Below are positions 8,395 through 16,163 of a DNA stretch of 64,000 bases, in pieces. This DNA comes from an uncultured Alcanivorax sp. Its GTDB lineage: Bacteria; Pseudomonadota; Gammaproteobacteria; Pseudomonadales; Alcanivoracaceae. Position 1 is the first letter of the stretch. Every line of letters starts with the position of its first letter. Both the position numbers and the translations under genes were made by a program. The notes under the pieces are model-generated. The model saw only the letters and a program-made list of their open reading frames with translations. It did no database searches and was not told the DNA's origin. Location: contig NZ_CAMYIV010000010.1 of assembly GCF_947258575.1 (NCBI RefSeq), positions 1 through 64,000 of the forward strand, in the 5' to 3' direction.

Positions 8395-8559
8395 TCAGAT
8401 TTCCACCATCTCGAAGTCGTCCTTGCCCACGCCGCAATCCGGGCAGACCCAGTCTTCCGGCACATCATCCCAGGCCGTACCCGGGGCAATACCCTCATCG
8501 GGCAGACCTTCGGCTTCGTCATAGATGAAACCGCACACTACGCATTCCCACTTCTTCAT
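8395..8559 (-). CDS. rubA: Rubredoxin
   Basis: A 54-aa one-iron electron carrier, translated by eye from the minus strand. Two CxxC-type knuckles bind the FeCys4 centre: CVVC (Cys6, Cys9) and CPDC (Cys39, Cys42), with the standard spacing and the family signature DWVCPDCG. It is full length for a single-domain rubredoxin. The start follows a GAGG Shine-Dalgarno, and it is transcribed just ahead of its reductase. The 257 bp to ubiC on the other side hold the divergent promoters and nothing else I could identify. Confidence 0.96.
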   Translation of the reverse strand: MKKWECVVCGFIYDEAEGLPDEGIAPGTAWDDVPEDWVCPDCGVGKDDFEMVEI

Positions 8560-8816
8560 CGTGAACCTCGTCGAATTGGAGTAAGTACTCGCTTACTCTG
8601 CTACATACAGGGTGTATCTCGGGGGGCGATAACCTATCGGCGCACGCCCGAAAAATCAATGACATTGGGCACTGGCACGCATTGGCGCCGGGGTCCATTG
8701 GCCTGGCCCAAGGCCATTCTTGCTTGCCGGCACGCGCTCGCAGACCGGCGCGCCGCTGACTTGCCCTGAGTCACCGCTTGCGCCATAGTCCTGCGGCCTG
8801 CGATGTTGAGAGACCC

Positions 8817-9374
8817 ATGCTGCCTGCCGCCCTGCATCCTGACAGCCTTTGGCGCCCGCTGGAACAGCTGGTGCTGCCGCCCCGTATCCGCGACTGGATG
8901 GCGGATCCGGCGTCCCTGACCCTGCGCCTGAAGCGCCACGGCCAGTTCCGGGTAGAGCCCGGCTATCACGCCATCAGCTTTCCCCGAGCCGACGAACGGC
9001 AACTGCTTAACCTGGCGCCCCGCCGGGCCGCGCTGATCCGCGAGGTCACCCTGCTGCTGGACGACACCCCGGTGGTCGCCGCCCGCAGCGTTCTGCCCCT
9101 GGCCAGCCTCACCGGCGCCAATCGCTCCCTGGGCCATATGGGCAGCCGCTCTCTGGGCCTGGAACTTTATAAACGCCCCACCTGCCTGCGCGATCAGGTC
9201 TGGGCCCGTCTTGGAAGCCCTGCAGAAGCCATGCCAGTGTGCTGGGGTCGCCAGTCCCGTTTCATCAAACGCGGCGAACCCCTGCTGGTGGCGGAATACT
9301 TCCTGCCGGCGCTGTGGGAGAAGGTGCAAGCTTCAAGCTGCAAGCTACAAGGCGCGGGCAAGAGCCTTGGTTAA
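8817..9374 (+). CDS. ubiC: Chorismate pyruvate-lyase
   Basis: It converts chorismate to 4-hydroxybenzoate plus pyruvate, the first committed step of ubiquinone synthesis, in the cytosol. The 185-aa product has UbiC-type segments (ALHPDSLWRPLEQL, AREVxLLLDDTPVVAARSVLP-like region, SLGLELY, RQSRFIKRGEPLLVAEYFLP). The family normally ends shortly after the last motif. Here the final residues (about ASSCKLQGAGKSLG) and the stop codon are encoded by a family A REP-like element, so the 3' end has been rewritten by the repeat. The start at 8817 is preferred over 8778 for its homology to the family N-terminus. It precedes ubiA as in E. coli. Confidence 0.88.
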   Translation: MLPAALHPDSLWRPLEQLVLPPRIRDWMADPASLTLRLKRHGQFRVEPGYHAISFPRADERQLLNLAPRRAALIREVTLLLDDTPVVAARSVLPLASLTGANRSLGHMGSRSLGLELYKRPTCLRDQVWARLGSPAEAMPVCWGRQSRFIKRGEPLLVAEYFLPALWEKVQASSCKLQGAGKSLG

Positions 9375-9497
9375 ACGACAAGGTTATCGCCGCGCGTCCA
9401 TTTTTGGAGCGTTGGAAGCGGCGGCGCGGCTCCGGCGATTTCGGTTGGCTACACGCCTGATTCGCGCCTTGAAACTTGCAGCTTGTAGCTTGAAACT
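9327..9497. repeat. Family A REP-like inverted repeat (copy 2), overlapping ubiC 3' end
   Basis: The left arm at 9327-9356 (CAAGCTTCAAGCTGCAAGCT and onward) lies inside the ubiC reading frame; the right arm at 9463-9497 (CGCGCCTTGAAACTTGCAGC and onward) ends 29 bp before ubiA. It separates two genes that are usually adjacent. Confidence 0.85.
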
Positions 9498-9526
9498 CAT
9501 CTCCGCCCCTGACAACCGGATGTCCC

Positions 9527-10399
9527 ATGTTTGCCTTCGTTGAACAACGCTACCCCCAAGCCTGGCCCTATATTCAGCTGATGCGGCTGGATCGCCCCAT
9601 CGGCACGCTGCTGCTGCTGTGGCCCACCCTGTGGGCGGTGTGGATTGCCGGAAATGGCACGCCGAGCCTGAAAACCGTGGTGATCTTCATTCTCGGGGTG
9701 ATCATCATGCGTGCCGCCGGCTGCGTGATTAACGACTTTGCCGACCGGGATTTCGATGGTGACGTGGAACGCACCAAAGGTCGTCCGCTGGCCACCGGTG
9801 CCATCAGCGCCAAAAAAGCCCTGGCGCTGTTCTGCGGGCTCGGGCTGCTGGCCTTTGTGCTGGTGCTGTTCCTCAACGAGCTGACCTTCTGGTTGTCCTT
9901 CGGTGGCCTGGGGCTTGCTGTTCTCTATCCCTTCACCAAACGCTTCACCTTCATGCCGCAACTGTTCCTGGGCGCCGCCTTCAGCTGGGCCATCCCCATG
10001 GCCTTTGCCGCGGAAACCGGGGCCGTGCCGGAAATTGCCTGGCTGCTGTATGTGGCCAACCTGGTGTGGACCGTGGCCTACGACACCGAATACGCCATGT
10101 GCGACCGGGAAGACGACCTGAAACTGGGCATCAAGAGCACCGCCATCCTGTTCGGTGATGCGGACCGGTTGATGATCGCCATCCTCCAGGGCCTGACTCT
10201 GCTGGCTCTGATCATGGTGGGGCAGCGACTGGACTTTTCCTGGCCCTGGTACCTGGGCCTGGGCGGCATGACCTTGAGCTTCCTGTTCCAGCACAGCCTG
10301 ATCCGCTACCGGGAACGCTGGCCCAGCTTCCACGCTTTCCTCAATAATCACTGGGCCGGGGCGTGTGTGTTTGTCGGGTTGTATTTCCAGTACTTCTGA
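9527..10399 (+). CDS. ubiA: 4-hydroxybenzoate octaprenyltransferase
   Basis: This membrane prenyltransferase attaches the polyprenyl tail to 4-hydroxybenzoate, the second step of ubiquinone synthesis. The 290-aa product has eight to nine transmembrane helices and both aspartate-rich prenyl-diphosphate/Mg2+ motifs: NDFADRDFD near residue 68 and [13 protein letters not shown] near residue 185. The start [15 protein letters not shown] precedes the conserved [18 protein letters not shown] segment, so length and start match the family. Confidence 0.95.
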   Translation: MFAFVEQRYPQAWPYIQLMRLDRPIGTLLLLWPTLWAVWIAGNGTPSLKTVVIFILGVIIMRAAGCVINDFADRDFDGDVERTKGRPLATGAISAKKALALFCGLGLLAFVLVLFLNELTFWLSFGGLGLAVLYPFTKRFTFMPQLFLGAAFSWAIPMAFAAETGAVPEIAWLLYVANLVWTVAYDTEYAMCDREDDLKLGIKSTAILFGDADRLMIAILQGLTLLALIMVGQRLDFSWPWYLGLGGMTLSFLFQHSLIRYRERWPSFHAFLNNHWAGACVFVGLYFQYF

Positions 10400-10401
10400 G
10401 C

Positions 10402-10505
10402 GGCGAGCTTCTAGCTGCTAGCTACAACGCGAAGCTCCATATCTAGCCACCGGCACATGCCCTGGATTCGTGTTGCTGCTTGTCGCTTAAAGCTTGTAGC
10501 TCGCC
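10402..10505. repeat. Family A REP-like inverted repeat (copy 3)
   Basis: A diverged copy: left arm 10403-10430 (CGAGCTTCTAGCTGCTAGCT and onward) begins 4 bp after the ubiA stop, and the right arm (10478-10505) ends with AAAGCTTGTAGCTCGCC. It lies between ubiA and the phoB promoter. Confidence 0.75.
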
Positions 10506-10538
10506 CCCTTCTTGCTTTTCCTGCAAAATCCGACCAAC

Positions 10539-10556
10539 TTGTCATACACATGTCAC
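10539..10556 (+). promoter_or_regulatory. Pho box upstream of phoB
   Basis: TTGTCATACACATGTCAC is two 7-bp half-sites (TTGTCAT and ATGTCAC) whose starts are 11 bp apart, the spacing and sequence of a PhoB-binding Pho box (consensus CTGTCATNNNNCTGTCAT). It sits 52 bp ahead of the phoB ATG, suggesting autoregulation under phosphate starvation. Confidence 0.8.
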
Positions 10557-10607
10557 AAAAAAGCAATCTAATAGGGCATCACAACAGACAGGCAAGGAAG
10601 GAAAGCC

Positions 10608-11312
10608 ATGTCCCGTAACCGTATTCTGATTGTTGACGACGAGCCCGCCATTCGGGAAATGGTGGCCGTTGCTCTGGAGCTGGCCGATTTTGATGTGCTG
10701 GAGGCGGAAAACGCCCAGCGTGGCCACGAAATTATTGTCGATGAACGCCCGGACCTGGTGTTGCTGGACTGGATGCTGCCGTCTGTCACCGGTATCGAGC
10801 TGGCCCGCCGCCTCAAGCGTGATGAGACCACCAACGAAATCCCCATCATCATGCTCACCGCCAAGAGCGAAGAGGACAACAAGATCCAGGGGCTGGATGT
10901 GGGCGCCGACGACTACATCACCAAGCCGTTTTCCACCCGTGAGCTGATCTCCCGCATCAAGGCGGTGTTGCGCCGGGCGTCCAGCACGGCGGCGGACAAG
11001 GCCATCGAGGTGGAAGGCCTGTGCCTGGATCCAGTGAGCCACCGTATCAGCGCCGACGATGAGCCAGTGGACATGGGGCCCACGGAATACCGTCTGCTGG
11101 AATTCTTCATGAGCCACCAGGAACGGGCCTACTCACGGACCCAGCTGCTGGATCAGGTGTGGGGCGCCAACGTGTATGTGGAAGATCGCACCATCGATGT
11201 GCATATCCGCCGCCTGCGCAAGGCCCTGGCGCCCTTCGGCTACGACCGCTTTATCCAGACGGTACGCGGCACCGGCTACCGGTTTTCGGTAAAATCCGCC
11301 AAAGCAGGCTGA
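10608..11312 (+). CDS. phoB: Phosphate regulon response regulator
   Basis: An OmpR/PhoB-family DNA-binding regulator of phosphate starvation genes, phosphorylated by PhoR. The 234-aa product has an N-terminal receiver domain (acidic pocket VDDE, phospho-acceptor Asp54 in LVLLDWMLP, Lys in TKPFS) and a C-terminal winged helix ending in the typical RTVRGTGYRF-like stretch (IQTVRGTGYRFSV). It is preceded by GGAAGGAAA as a strong Shine-Dalgarno and by a Pho box. PhoR follows 111 bp downstream. Confidence 0.95.
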   Translation: MSRNRILIVDDEPAIREMVAVALELADFDVLEAENAQRGHEIIVDERPDLVLLDWMLPSVTGIELARRLKRDETTNEIPIIMLTAKSEEDNKIQGLDVGADDYITKPFSTRELISRIKAVLRRASSTAADKAIEVEGLCLDPVSHRISADDEPVDMGPTEYRLLEFFMSHQERAYSRTQLLDQVWGANVYVEDRTIDVHIRRLRKALAPFGYDRFIQTVRGTGYRFSVKSAKAG

Positions 11313-11423
11313 AGCGCCCCGTTCTGCATAGCGCATTGCGCGCAATCCGGAGAGGTGGTGCAATGCGGGTCGGTTACGGTTAATGCACCTACGTAGCCGC
11401 AACGGAGCGGCGGAAGCGAGATA

Positions 11424-12734
11424 ATGAAAGCCAGTCTGGCCAAGGAAGTAAATCGCATAGTCGGCCTGATCCTGCTGTCCGTTGTGGCAGCGCTGGCGGT
11501 GGGCCACATCTGGCCGCTGGTAGTGGGTCTGCTGGGCTATATCATCTGGAGCACCCGGCAACTGTTTGGCCTGTACAGCTGGCTGGTCCGCGATGACCAT
11601 ACCGAGCCCCCGGACAGCATCGGCCTGTGGGGGGAGTTCTACACCCGCCTGGAACACCTTTTTCAGAAAGAACGCCGCGCCCAGGAAAACCTGCAGGGCA
11701 TCATTCACCGTGCCCAGCAATCGGTAAATGCCCTGGAAGACGTGGTCATCCTCATCGACCAGCACGGCTACCTGGAATACTGGAACCAGGCCGCGGAACG
11801 CTACATGGGGTTCAACGCCCGCCAGGATCTGGGCCAGCCGCTGACCAACCTGGTCCGCCATCCGAAATTTACCGAATACCTCAGCCAGGGGGATTTCCGC
11901 GACGCCCTGGAGATTCCCTCACCGGTGGACGACAACCGCATCCTGCAATTTCGCGTCACCGAGTTTGGTGTGGGCGAACAGCTGATGATGGCCCGTGACG
12001 TGACCCGGCTCCATCACCTGGAGCAGATGCGCAAGGATTTCGTGGCCAACGTGAGCCACGAACTGAAAACCCCGCTGACCGTACTCAAGGGTTACCTGGA
12101 AACCCTGCTGGACACGGTACCGGAGGAACAGTCCCGACTGCGCCGCGCTCTCGCCCAGATGGACAACCAGTCCAACCGCATGGAGGCCCTGGTCTCGGAT
12201 CTGCTGTTGCTGGCCCGGCTGGAAGGTACCGACGCGGACAACCTGAGCCAGGCGGTGCCGGTTCACGGCATGCTCAAACGCATGCGCGAGAATGCCATGG
12301 CGATCAGTGCCGACAAGGGCCACAGCATCGAGCTGGAGGTGCCCGAAGCAGCCCGCCTGATCGCCAACCCGGCAGAGCTGGAAAGCGCCTTCGGCAACCT
12401 GATCACCAATGCGGTGAAATACACCCCCGCCGGCGGTCAGATCCTGATTCGCTGGTGGCAGGATCAGCGTGGCGCGCACCTGGCGGTAAGCGACAATGGT
12501 GTCGGTATCGACCCGGCCCATATCCCCCGCCTCACCGAACGCTTTTATCGCCCGGACAACAGCCGCGTCACCGAAACCGGCGGCACCGGCCTGGGCCTGG
12601 CCATCGTCAAGCACGTGATGATCCGCCACAACGGCAAACTGGAAATCCAGAGCGAACTGGGCAAGGGCAGCGTCTTCACCTGTCACTTCCCGGCGGAGCG
12701 GTTGGTTAGCAAGCCCACGGCAGTGGCTGGGTGA
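11424..12734 (+). CDS. phoR: Phosphate regulon sensor histidine kinase
   Basis: The inner-membrane kinase that phosphorylates PhoB when phosphate is limiting. The 436-aa product has two N-terminal transmembrane segments (about 8-50), a PAS domain (about 90-200), the HisKA dimerisation box with catalytic His in VSHELKTPL, and an ATPase domain with N box (NLITNAVKYTP), G1 (SDNGVGID) and G2 (GGTGLGLAIVKH). It has the short periplasm-less architecture of PhoR. It follows phoB; a TAGCCGC-rich stretch between them shows no clear terminator. Confidence 0.94.
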   Translation: MKASLAKEVNRIVGLILLSVVAALAVGHIWPLVVGLLGYIIWSTRQLFGLYSWLVRDDHTEPPDSIGLWGEFYTRLEHLFQKERRAQENLQGIIHRAQQSVNALEDVVILIDQHGYLEYWNQAAERYMGFNARQDLGQPLTNLVRHPKFTEYLSQGDFRDALEIPSPVDDNRILQFRVTEFGVGEQLMMARDVTRLHHLEQMRKDFVANVSHELKTPLTVLKGYLETLLDTVPEEQSRLRRALAQMDNQSNRMEALVSDLLLLARLEGTDADNLSQAVPVHGMLKRMRENAMAISADKGHSIELEVPEAARLIANPAELESAFGNLITNAVKYTPAGGQILIRWWQDQRGAHLAVSDNGVGIDPAHIPRLTERFYRPDNSRVTETGGTGLGLAIVKHVMIRHNGKLEIQSELGKGSVFTCHFPAERLVSKPTAVAG

Positions 12735-12753
12735 GCGGTGCTTTTTCATAACC

Positions 12754-12933
12754 CGCCGTAGGAGCGTCGCTGGCGGCGCGATAGCAGACCTAGCTCAAAA
12801 GCATTTTCACCACAGAGGGCACAGAGCACACAGAGAAGAAACCCATCTTTTCCTCGGTGGACTCTGTGCCCTCTGTGGTGAAAATTCAGTCTTCAAGGTT
12901 GGTTATCGCGCCGCCAGCGACGCTCCTACGGCG
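12754..12933. repeat. Nested double palindrome (family C inside family B)
   Basis: The outer arms 12754-12783 and 12904-12933 are a perfect 30-bp inverted repeat (CGCCGTAGGAGCGTCGCTGG and onward). Inside it, 12804-12826 and 12862-12884 are a perfect 23-bp inverted repeat beginning TTTTCACCACAGAGGGCACA. It lies between phoR and the LOG gene. The nesting suggests one repeat inserted into another, and the transcript could form a long cruciform or hairpin. Confidence 0.95.
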
Positions 12934-12953
12934 CAGGTATCAGGTGAATATCC

Positions 12954-13538
12954 ATGAAAAGAATCTGCGTCTATTGCGGCTCCAGCCCCGGAGAGGGGAA
13001 CGACTATATTCAAGCCGCCGAAGGGCTCGCCCAGGAACTCGTCAGCCGTAACCTGGGATTGGTCTATGGCGGTGCCAGCGTCGGTGTCATGGGCGCCATC
13101 GCCAATGCGGTCATGCAGCGGGGCGGTGAGGTGATCGGCATTATTCCCGATGCGTTAATGCGCAAGGAAATTGGCAACGACCACCTCACCGAATTGCGTG
13201 TGGTGCGCTCCATGCACGAGCGTAAAGCCGCCATGGCCGATTGTTCTGACGGTTTTATCGCCTTGCCCGGCGGCATGGGTACGCTGGAAGAAATTTTCGA
13301 AATTCTCACCTGGGCGCAACTGGGTTTTCACCACAAACCCTGCGCCCTGCTGAACATCAACGGCTATTACGACCACCTGATCACTTTCCTCGACCATGCC
13401 GTCAGCCAGGGCTTTCTGCGACAAGAACACAGAGGCCTGTTGCAGGTTCACGACACCCCCGCCGCGCTGCTGGACAGCTTCGCGGATTATCAGGCGCCGG
13501 ATGTCACCAAATGGATTCGTCGCGAAGCGCAGCTTTGA
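12954..13538 (+). CDS. LOG family protein (TIGR00730), nucleoside 5'-monophosphate phosphoribohydrolase
   Basis: A 194-aa Rossmann-fold enzyme of the LOG family, formerly annotated as lysine decarboxylase; characterised members release a base from N6-modified AMP (cytokinin activation) or from purine nucleotides. The N-terminus MKRICVYCGSSPG and the signature PGGMGTLEE (near residue 105) with the preceding GFIALPGG segment are diagnostic. Length is typical. It stands alone between repeat elements, so its physiological substrate is not indicated by context. Confidence 0.9.
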   Translation: MKRICVYCGSSPGEGNDYIQAAEGLAQELVSRNLGLVYGGASVGVMGAIANAVMQRGGEVIGIIPDALMRKEIGNDHLTELRVVRSMHERKAAMADCSDGFIALPGGMGTLEEIFEILTWAQLGFHHKPCALLNINGYYDHLITFLDHAVSQGFLRQEHRGLLQVHDTPAALLDSFADYQAPDVTKWIRREAQL

Positions 13539-13560
13539 GTTTTCCTGCAAGGCCTGCAAT

Positions 13561-13641
13561 GGTGCAGTTCGCCTTAGGCTCAGTGACACCCTACGTCCGA
13601 ATCTTGTGTAGGGTGCCACTGAGCCTCGGGCGAACTGCACC
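13561..13641. repeat. Family E REP inverted repeat on the 3' side of the transposase
   Basis: The left arm 13561-13594 (GGTGCAGTTCGCCTTAGGCT and onward) and right arm 13608-13641 form an almost perfect 34-bp stem around a 13-base loop. The same arm recurs at 14231-14264 on the other side of the transposase gene, the arrangement expected of REPs mobilised by the enclosed enzyme. Confidence 0.9.
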
Positions 13642-13654
13642 ATAAACCACACCA

Positions 13655-14188
13655 TCAGTCAGGCACCTTCCCGACCAGCCCCTCCAATCCCCCGGCCCAA
13701 TCCACGGCATAAACACCACGCCGAACCCAATGATGAAACGTGGAATAGGGCCAATCCTGCACCCGTGAAACCAGGCCATGCTTCACCGGATTGATATGCA
13801 CATAGTCCATATGCGCCCGATAATCCTGTTCATCGCGAATGCAGTGTTCCCAAAAGCGGCGCTGCCAGATAGCTCTTTCATCACGCCTTATGCGAGATGG
13901 ATTCCGGCGTTCCACGCGAGGTATTTTTCGGGAGAAGGCGGACTTGATCAGTCGCCAGCGCCGAATGTAATCATCGTCGGCGTCAGGGAGCTGCAAGACG
14001 CAGTGGAGATGATCCGGCAGTACCACCCAGCCATGAATACGGAAAGGGTGGTCGCTTTTCACTTTGCGAACAGACTCTCGCAGTACATCCACATGCCGGA
14101 CAAGCAAATCGTGGCCGCCTCGCTGTTGCAGATTGACGGTAAAGAAATAGCAGCCGCCTGGCTTCCAGACACGGCGGTACATTGGCAT
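13655..14188 (-). CDS. rayT: REP-associated tyrosine transposase (RAYT, Y1 HUH family)
   Basis: A single-strand DNA nuclease/transposase of the IS200/IS605-related TnpA-REP class, thought to process and spread REP sequences. The 177-aa product starts MPMYRRVWKPGGCYFFTVNL, the family N-terminal box. It carries the metal-binding HUH motif His60-Leu-His62 in LPDHLHCVLQLP and the tyrosine region RDEQDYRAHMDYVHINPVKHG with candidate nucleophiles Tyr123 and Tyr129. AAGGA precedes the ATG at 14188; a longer start at 14209 is possible. The gene lies between matching REP palindromes and appears intact. Confidence 0.93.
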   Translation of the reverse strand: MPMYRRVWKPGGCYFFTVNLQQRGGHDLLVRHVDVLRESVRKVKSDHPFRIHGWVVLPDHLHCVLQLPDADDDYIRRWRLIKSAFSRKIPRVERRNPSRIRRDERAIWQRRFWEHCIRDEQDYRAHMDYVHINPVKHGLVSRVQDWPYSTFHHWVRRGVYAVDWAGGLEGLVGKVPD

Positions 14189-14230
14189 CTTTTCACATCC
14201 TTGTGACAAGACATTATGGGTATGGGGTTA

Positions 14231-14282
14231 GGTGCAGTTCGCCCTAGGCTCAGTGGCACCCTACGCCCAAGGCGAACTGCAT
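14231..14282. repeat. Family E REP element on the 5' side of the transposase
   Basis: GGTGCAGTTCGCCCTAGGCT and onward (14231-14264) matches the left arm of the 13561 element with only a few changes, followed by the inverse end AGGCGAACTGCAT (14270-14282). It is a shortened single REP whose outer ends can pair. It ends 4 bp from the stop of the next gene. Confidence 0.85.
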
Positions 14283-14285
14283 CAT

Positions 14286-14828
14286 TTACTTCAGGGTGTC
14301 GGCCCAGGCCTGTAAGGCCGTCAGCTGCTTGGCGATCATGTCTTTCGTTGCCTGGTCCTGCAGGTCGCCATTGTCATCACATTTTTCATGGGCGGCGGAG
14401 ACGAACACTTCCGGTTTGTTGAGCGGGTGCACATCCAGGAAGACCAGTACCTGACGCAGGTGGTACTGACTGCGGCTGGTGCCCATGCCCCCCATGGAAG
14501 CGCCCATGATGGCGGCGGCCTTGCCGGCGAAGATGCCACCCGGGACCCGGGATAACCAGTCGATGGCATTTTTCAGTACACCGGGAATGGAATAGTTGTA
14601 TTCCGGGGTGGCAAACAAGAAGGCATCCGCTGCTTTTACCTGTTCTGCCAGGGCGGTCACCGTCGCCGGGCGATTATCGCCGTCGTCATCACCGTTATAG
14701 AGCGGGATATCACTGATGTCCGCTTCAATGATTTCCATTCCCGACGGCGCCAACGCCTGGGCCGCGCGGACCAGGCCGCGGTTGTAGGATTTTTCTCGCA
14801 AGCTACCTGCTATGGCCAGAACTTTCAT
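14286..14828 (-). CDS. NADPH-dependent FMN reductase family protein
   Basis: A 180-aa flavodoxin-fold quinone/FMN reductase. The N-terminal FMN phosphate loop GSLREKSYNRGL and the TPEYNYSIPGVLKNAIDW motif identify the ChrR/YieF/azoreductase-like group, which reduces quinones, chromate or azo compounds with two electrons. GGAGAGAC precedes the ATG at 14828; a longer frame to 14858 lacks support. It is one of several redox enzymes in the 14-18 kb stretch but is not in an obvious operon. Confidence 0.9.
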   Translation of the reverse strand: MKVLAIAGSLREKSYNRGLVRAAQALAPSGMEIIEADISDIPLYNGDDDGDNRPATVTALAEQVKAADAFLFATPEYNYSIPGVLKNAIDWLSRVPGGIFAGKAAAIMGASMGGMGTSRSQYHLRQVLVFLDVHPLNKPEVFVSAAHEKCDDNGDLQDQATKDMIAKQLTALQAWADTLK

Positions 14829-14980
14829 GCTGTCTCTCCTTTCCCTGATATTCTGCAACGCCCAGCTTCCCGGAAAATCACGGTGTCAGCAATGCAATCT
14901 ATGCCGCAATTTGTGTTTTTTTAACAGACGCTATGGCATAAAAAAATTACAGTGAGGTTTTCCGACTCAAGGAGAACCGC

Positions 14981-15139
14981 ATGGACCTGTTACGCATTCT
15001 CATCGCCATCCTGCTTCCACCACTGGGGGTATTTCTCCAGGAAGGGATCGGCAAGCATTTCTGGATCAATATCGTGCTGACCATTCTCGGTTACATTCCC
15101 GGTATCGTGCATGCGGTCTGGGTGATCGCGTCACGCTAG
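14981..15139 (+). CDS. YqaE/Pmp3 family small membrane protein
   Basis: A 52-aa hydrophobic protein with two transmembrane helices. It shows the Pmp3 signature: ILIAILLPPLGVFLQEGIG in helix 1 and LTILGYIPGIVHAVWVI in helix 2. Members (yeast Pmp3, plant RCI2, E. coli YqaE) affect membrane potential and salt or cold tolerance. CAAGGAGAACCGC gives a strong Shine-Dalgarno. Such short genes are easily missed by annotation. Confidence 0.93.
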   Translation: MDLLRILIAILLPPLGVFLQEGIGKHFWINIVLTILGYIPGIVHAVWVIASR

Positions 15140-15158
15140 CGACAAGACTCACCGCCAC

Positions 15159-15184
15159 AAAAAAGCCCCGGCGAGAGCCGGGGC
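15159..15184 (-). terminator. Intrinsic terminator of the pirin gene
   Basis: GCCCCGGC (15165-15172) pairs perfectly with GCCGGGGC (15177-15184) around GAGA; on the minus strand a run of six T follows. It lies 23 bp past the stop of the pirin gene and could also mark the end of the convergent Pmp3 gene. Confidence 0.9.
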
Positions 15185-15207
15185 AAGTTGGGGGTTGAAC
15201 TTAACCG

Positions 15208-16068
15208 TCACAGGGATGACGGCTCGGCGGTCAGGGTGCCATCGCGATAGTCACTCAGGGCCTGGTTGATCTCGTCCTGGGTGTTCATCACGAAGGGGCC
15301 GTACTGGGCAATGGGCTCGCCAATGGGCTTGCCTGCCAGCAGCAACAGCCTGGCACCGTGATCACCGGCCACCAGAGAGACTTTGTCACCGTCAGTGAAG
15401 GTGGCCAGGTGGTCGCTCTTTACCGCCTCGCCCGCCACGCTGACCTGACCTTCGAACAGGTACAGGAAGGCGTTATAGCCCTGTGTCAGTGGCACCGTCA
15501 CGGTTTCACCGGCGCGCAATTTCACGTCCAGGTAAAGCGGATCGGTACTGCCGCCGTTTACCGGTGCCTTGATCACCTGATTGCCGATGGTGACTTCCCC
15601 GGCAATGGCCTTGATCTGCCCTCCCGTGGGCAAATCAAGGCGCGGGATCTCGGTATCGGTAATGTCCCGGTATCCAGCGGCTTTCATTTTTTCCGCCGCC
15701 GGCAGGTTGATCCACAGCTGGAAACCGCGCAGTAAACCATCCTGTTGCTGCGGCATTTCCTCATGAATGATGCCGCGACCGGCTGTCATCCACTGCACAC
15801 CGCCCTGCTGCAGGTCCCCTTCGTTACCCAGATGATCGCGATGCTTCATGTGGCCTTCCATCAGGTAGGTCACCGTTTCAAAGCCCCGGTGTGGGTGCGG
15901 CGGGAAGCCGGCGATGTAATCATCCGGGTTATCGGAGGAGAACGCGTCCAGCATCAGGAAAGGATCCAGGCGCACCATGGGGTTGTAACCCAGCGCGCGC
16001 TTCAGGCGAACGCCGGCACCGTCGGATGTATCCAGTGCGCGAATGGTGTTGAGAATTGTGCGTTCCAT
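15208..16068 (-). CDS. Pirin family protein (bicupin)
   Basis: A 286-aa bicupin. The N-terminal cupin carries the metal ligands in the pirin boxes (PHPHRGFETVTYLMEG, then HRDHLG and GGVQWMTAGRGIIHEEMP); the C-terminal cupin lacks metal ligands. Related YhaK/YhhW-type pirins act as quercetin 2,3-dioxygenases or redox-responsive regulators. A strong AGGAGG precedes the ATG at 16068; the longer frame to 16146 reads through a palindromic repeat. The neighbours are quinone and azo reductases. Confidence 0.92.
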   Translation of the reverse strand: MERTILNTIRALDTSDGAGVRLKRALGYNPMVRLDPFLMLDAFSSDNPDDYIAGFPPHPHRGFETVTYLMEGHMKHRDHLGNEGDLQQGGVQWMTAGRGIIHEEMPQQQDGLLRGFQLWINLPAAEKMKAAGYRDITDTEIPRLDLPTGGQIKAIAGEVTIGNQVIKAPVNGGSTDPLYLDVKLRAGETVTVPLTQGYNAFLYLFEGQVSVAGEAVKSDHLATFTDGDKVSLVAGDHGARLLLLAGKPIGEPIAQYGPFVMNTQDEINQALSDYRDGTLTAEPSSL

Positions 16069-16095
16069 GGGAACCTCCTGCCTTGCGGCACTGTG

Positions 16096-16161
16096 CTGCA
16101 GGAGCGGCGCTTGAGACGCGAAGCACGGTATCGATTCGCGGCTCAAGCGCCGCTCCTGCAG
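16096..16161. repeat. Family B palindrome, perfect 20-bp arms
   Basis: CTGCAGGAGCGGCGCTTGAG (16096-16115) is the exact inverse of 16142-16161, with 26 bp between. It fills the gap between the pirin gene and the glutathionyl-hydroquinone reductase gene and ends 2 bp before the latter's stop codon. Confidence 0.93.
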
Positions 16162-16163
16162 AG

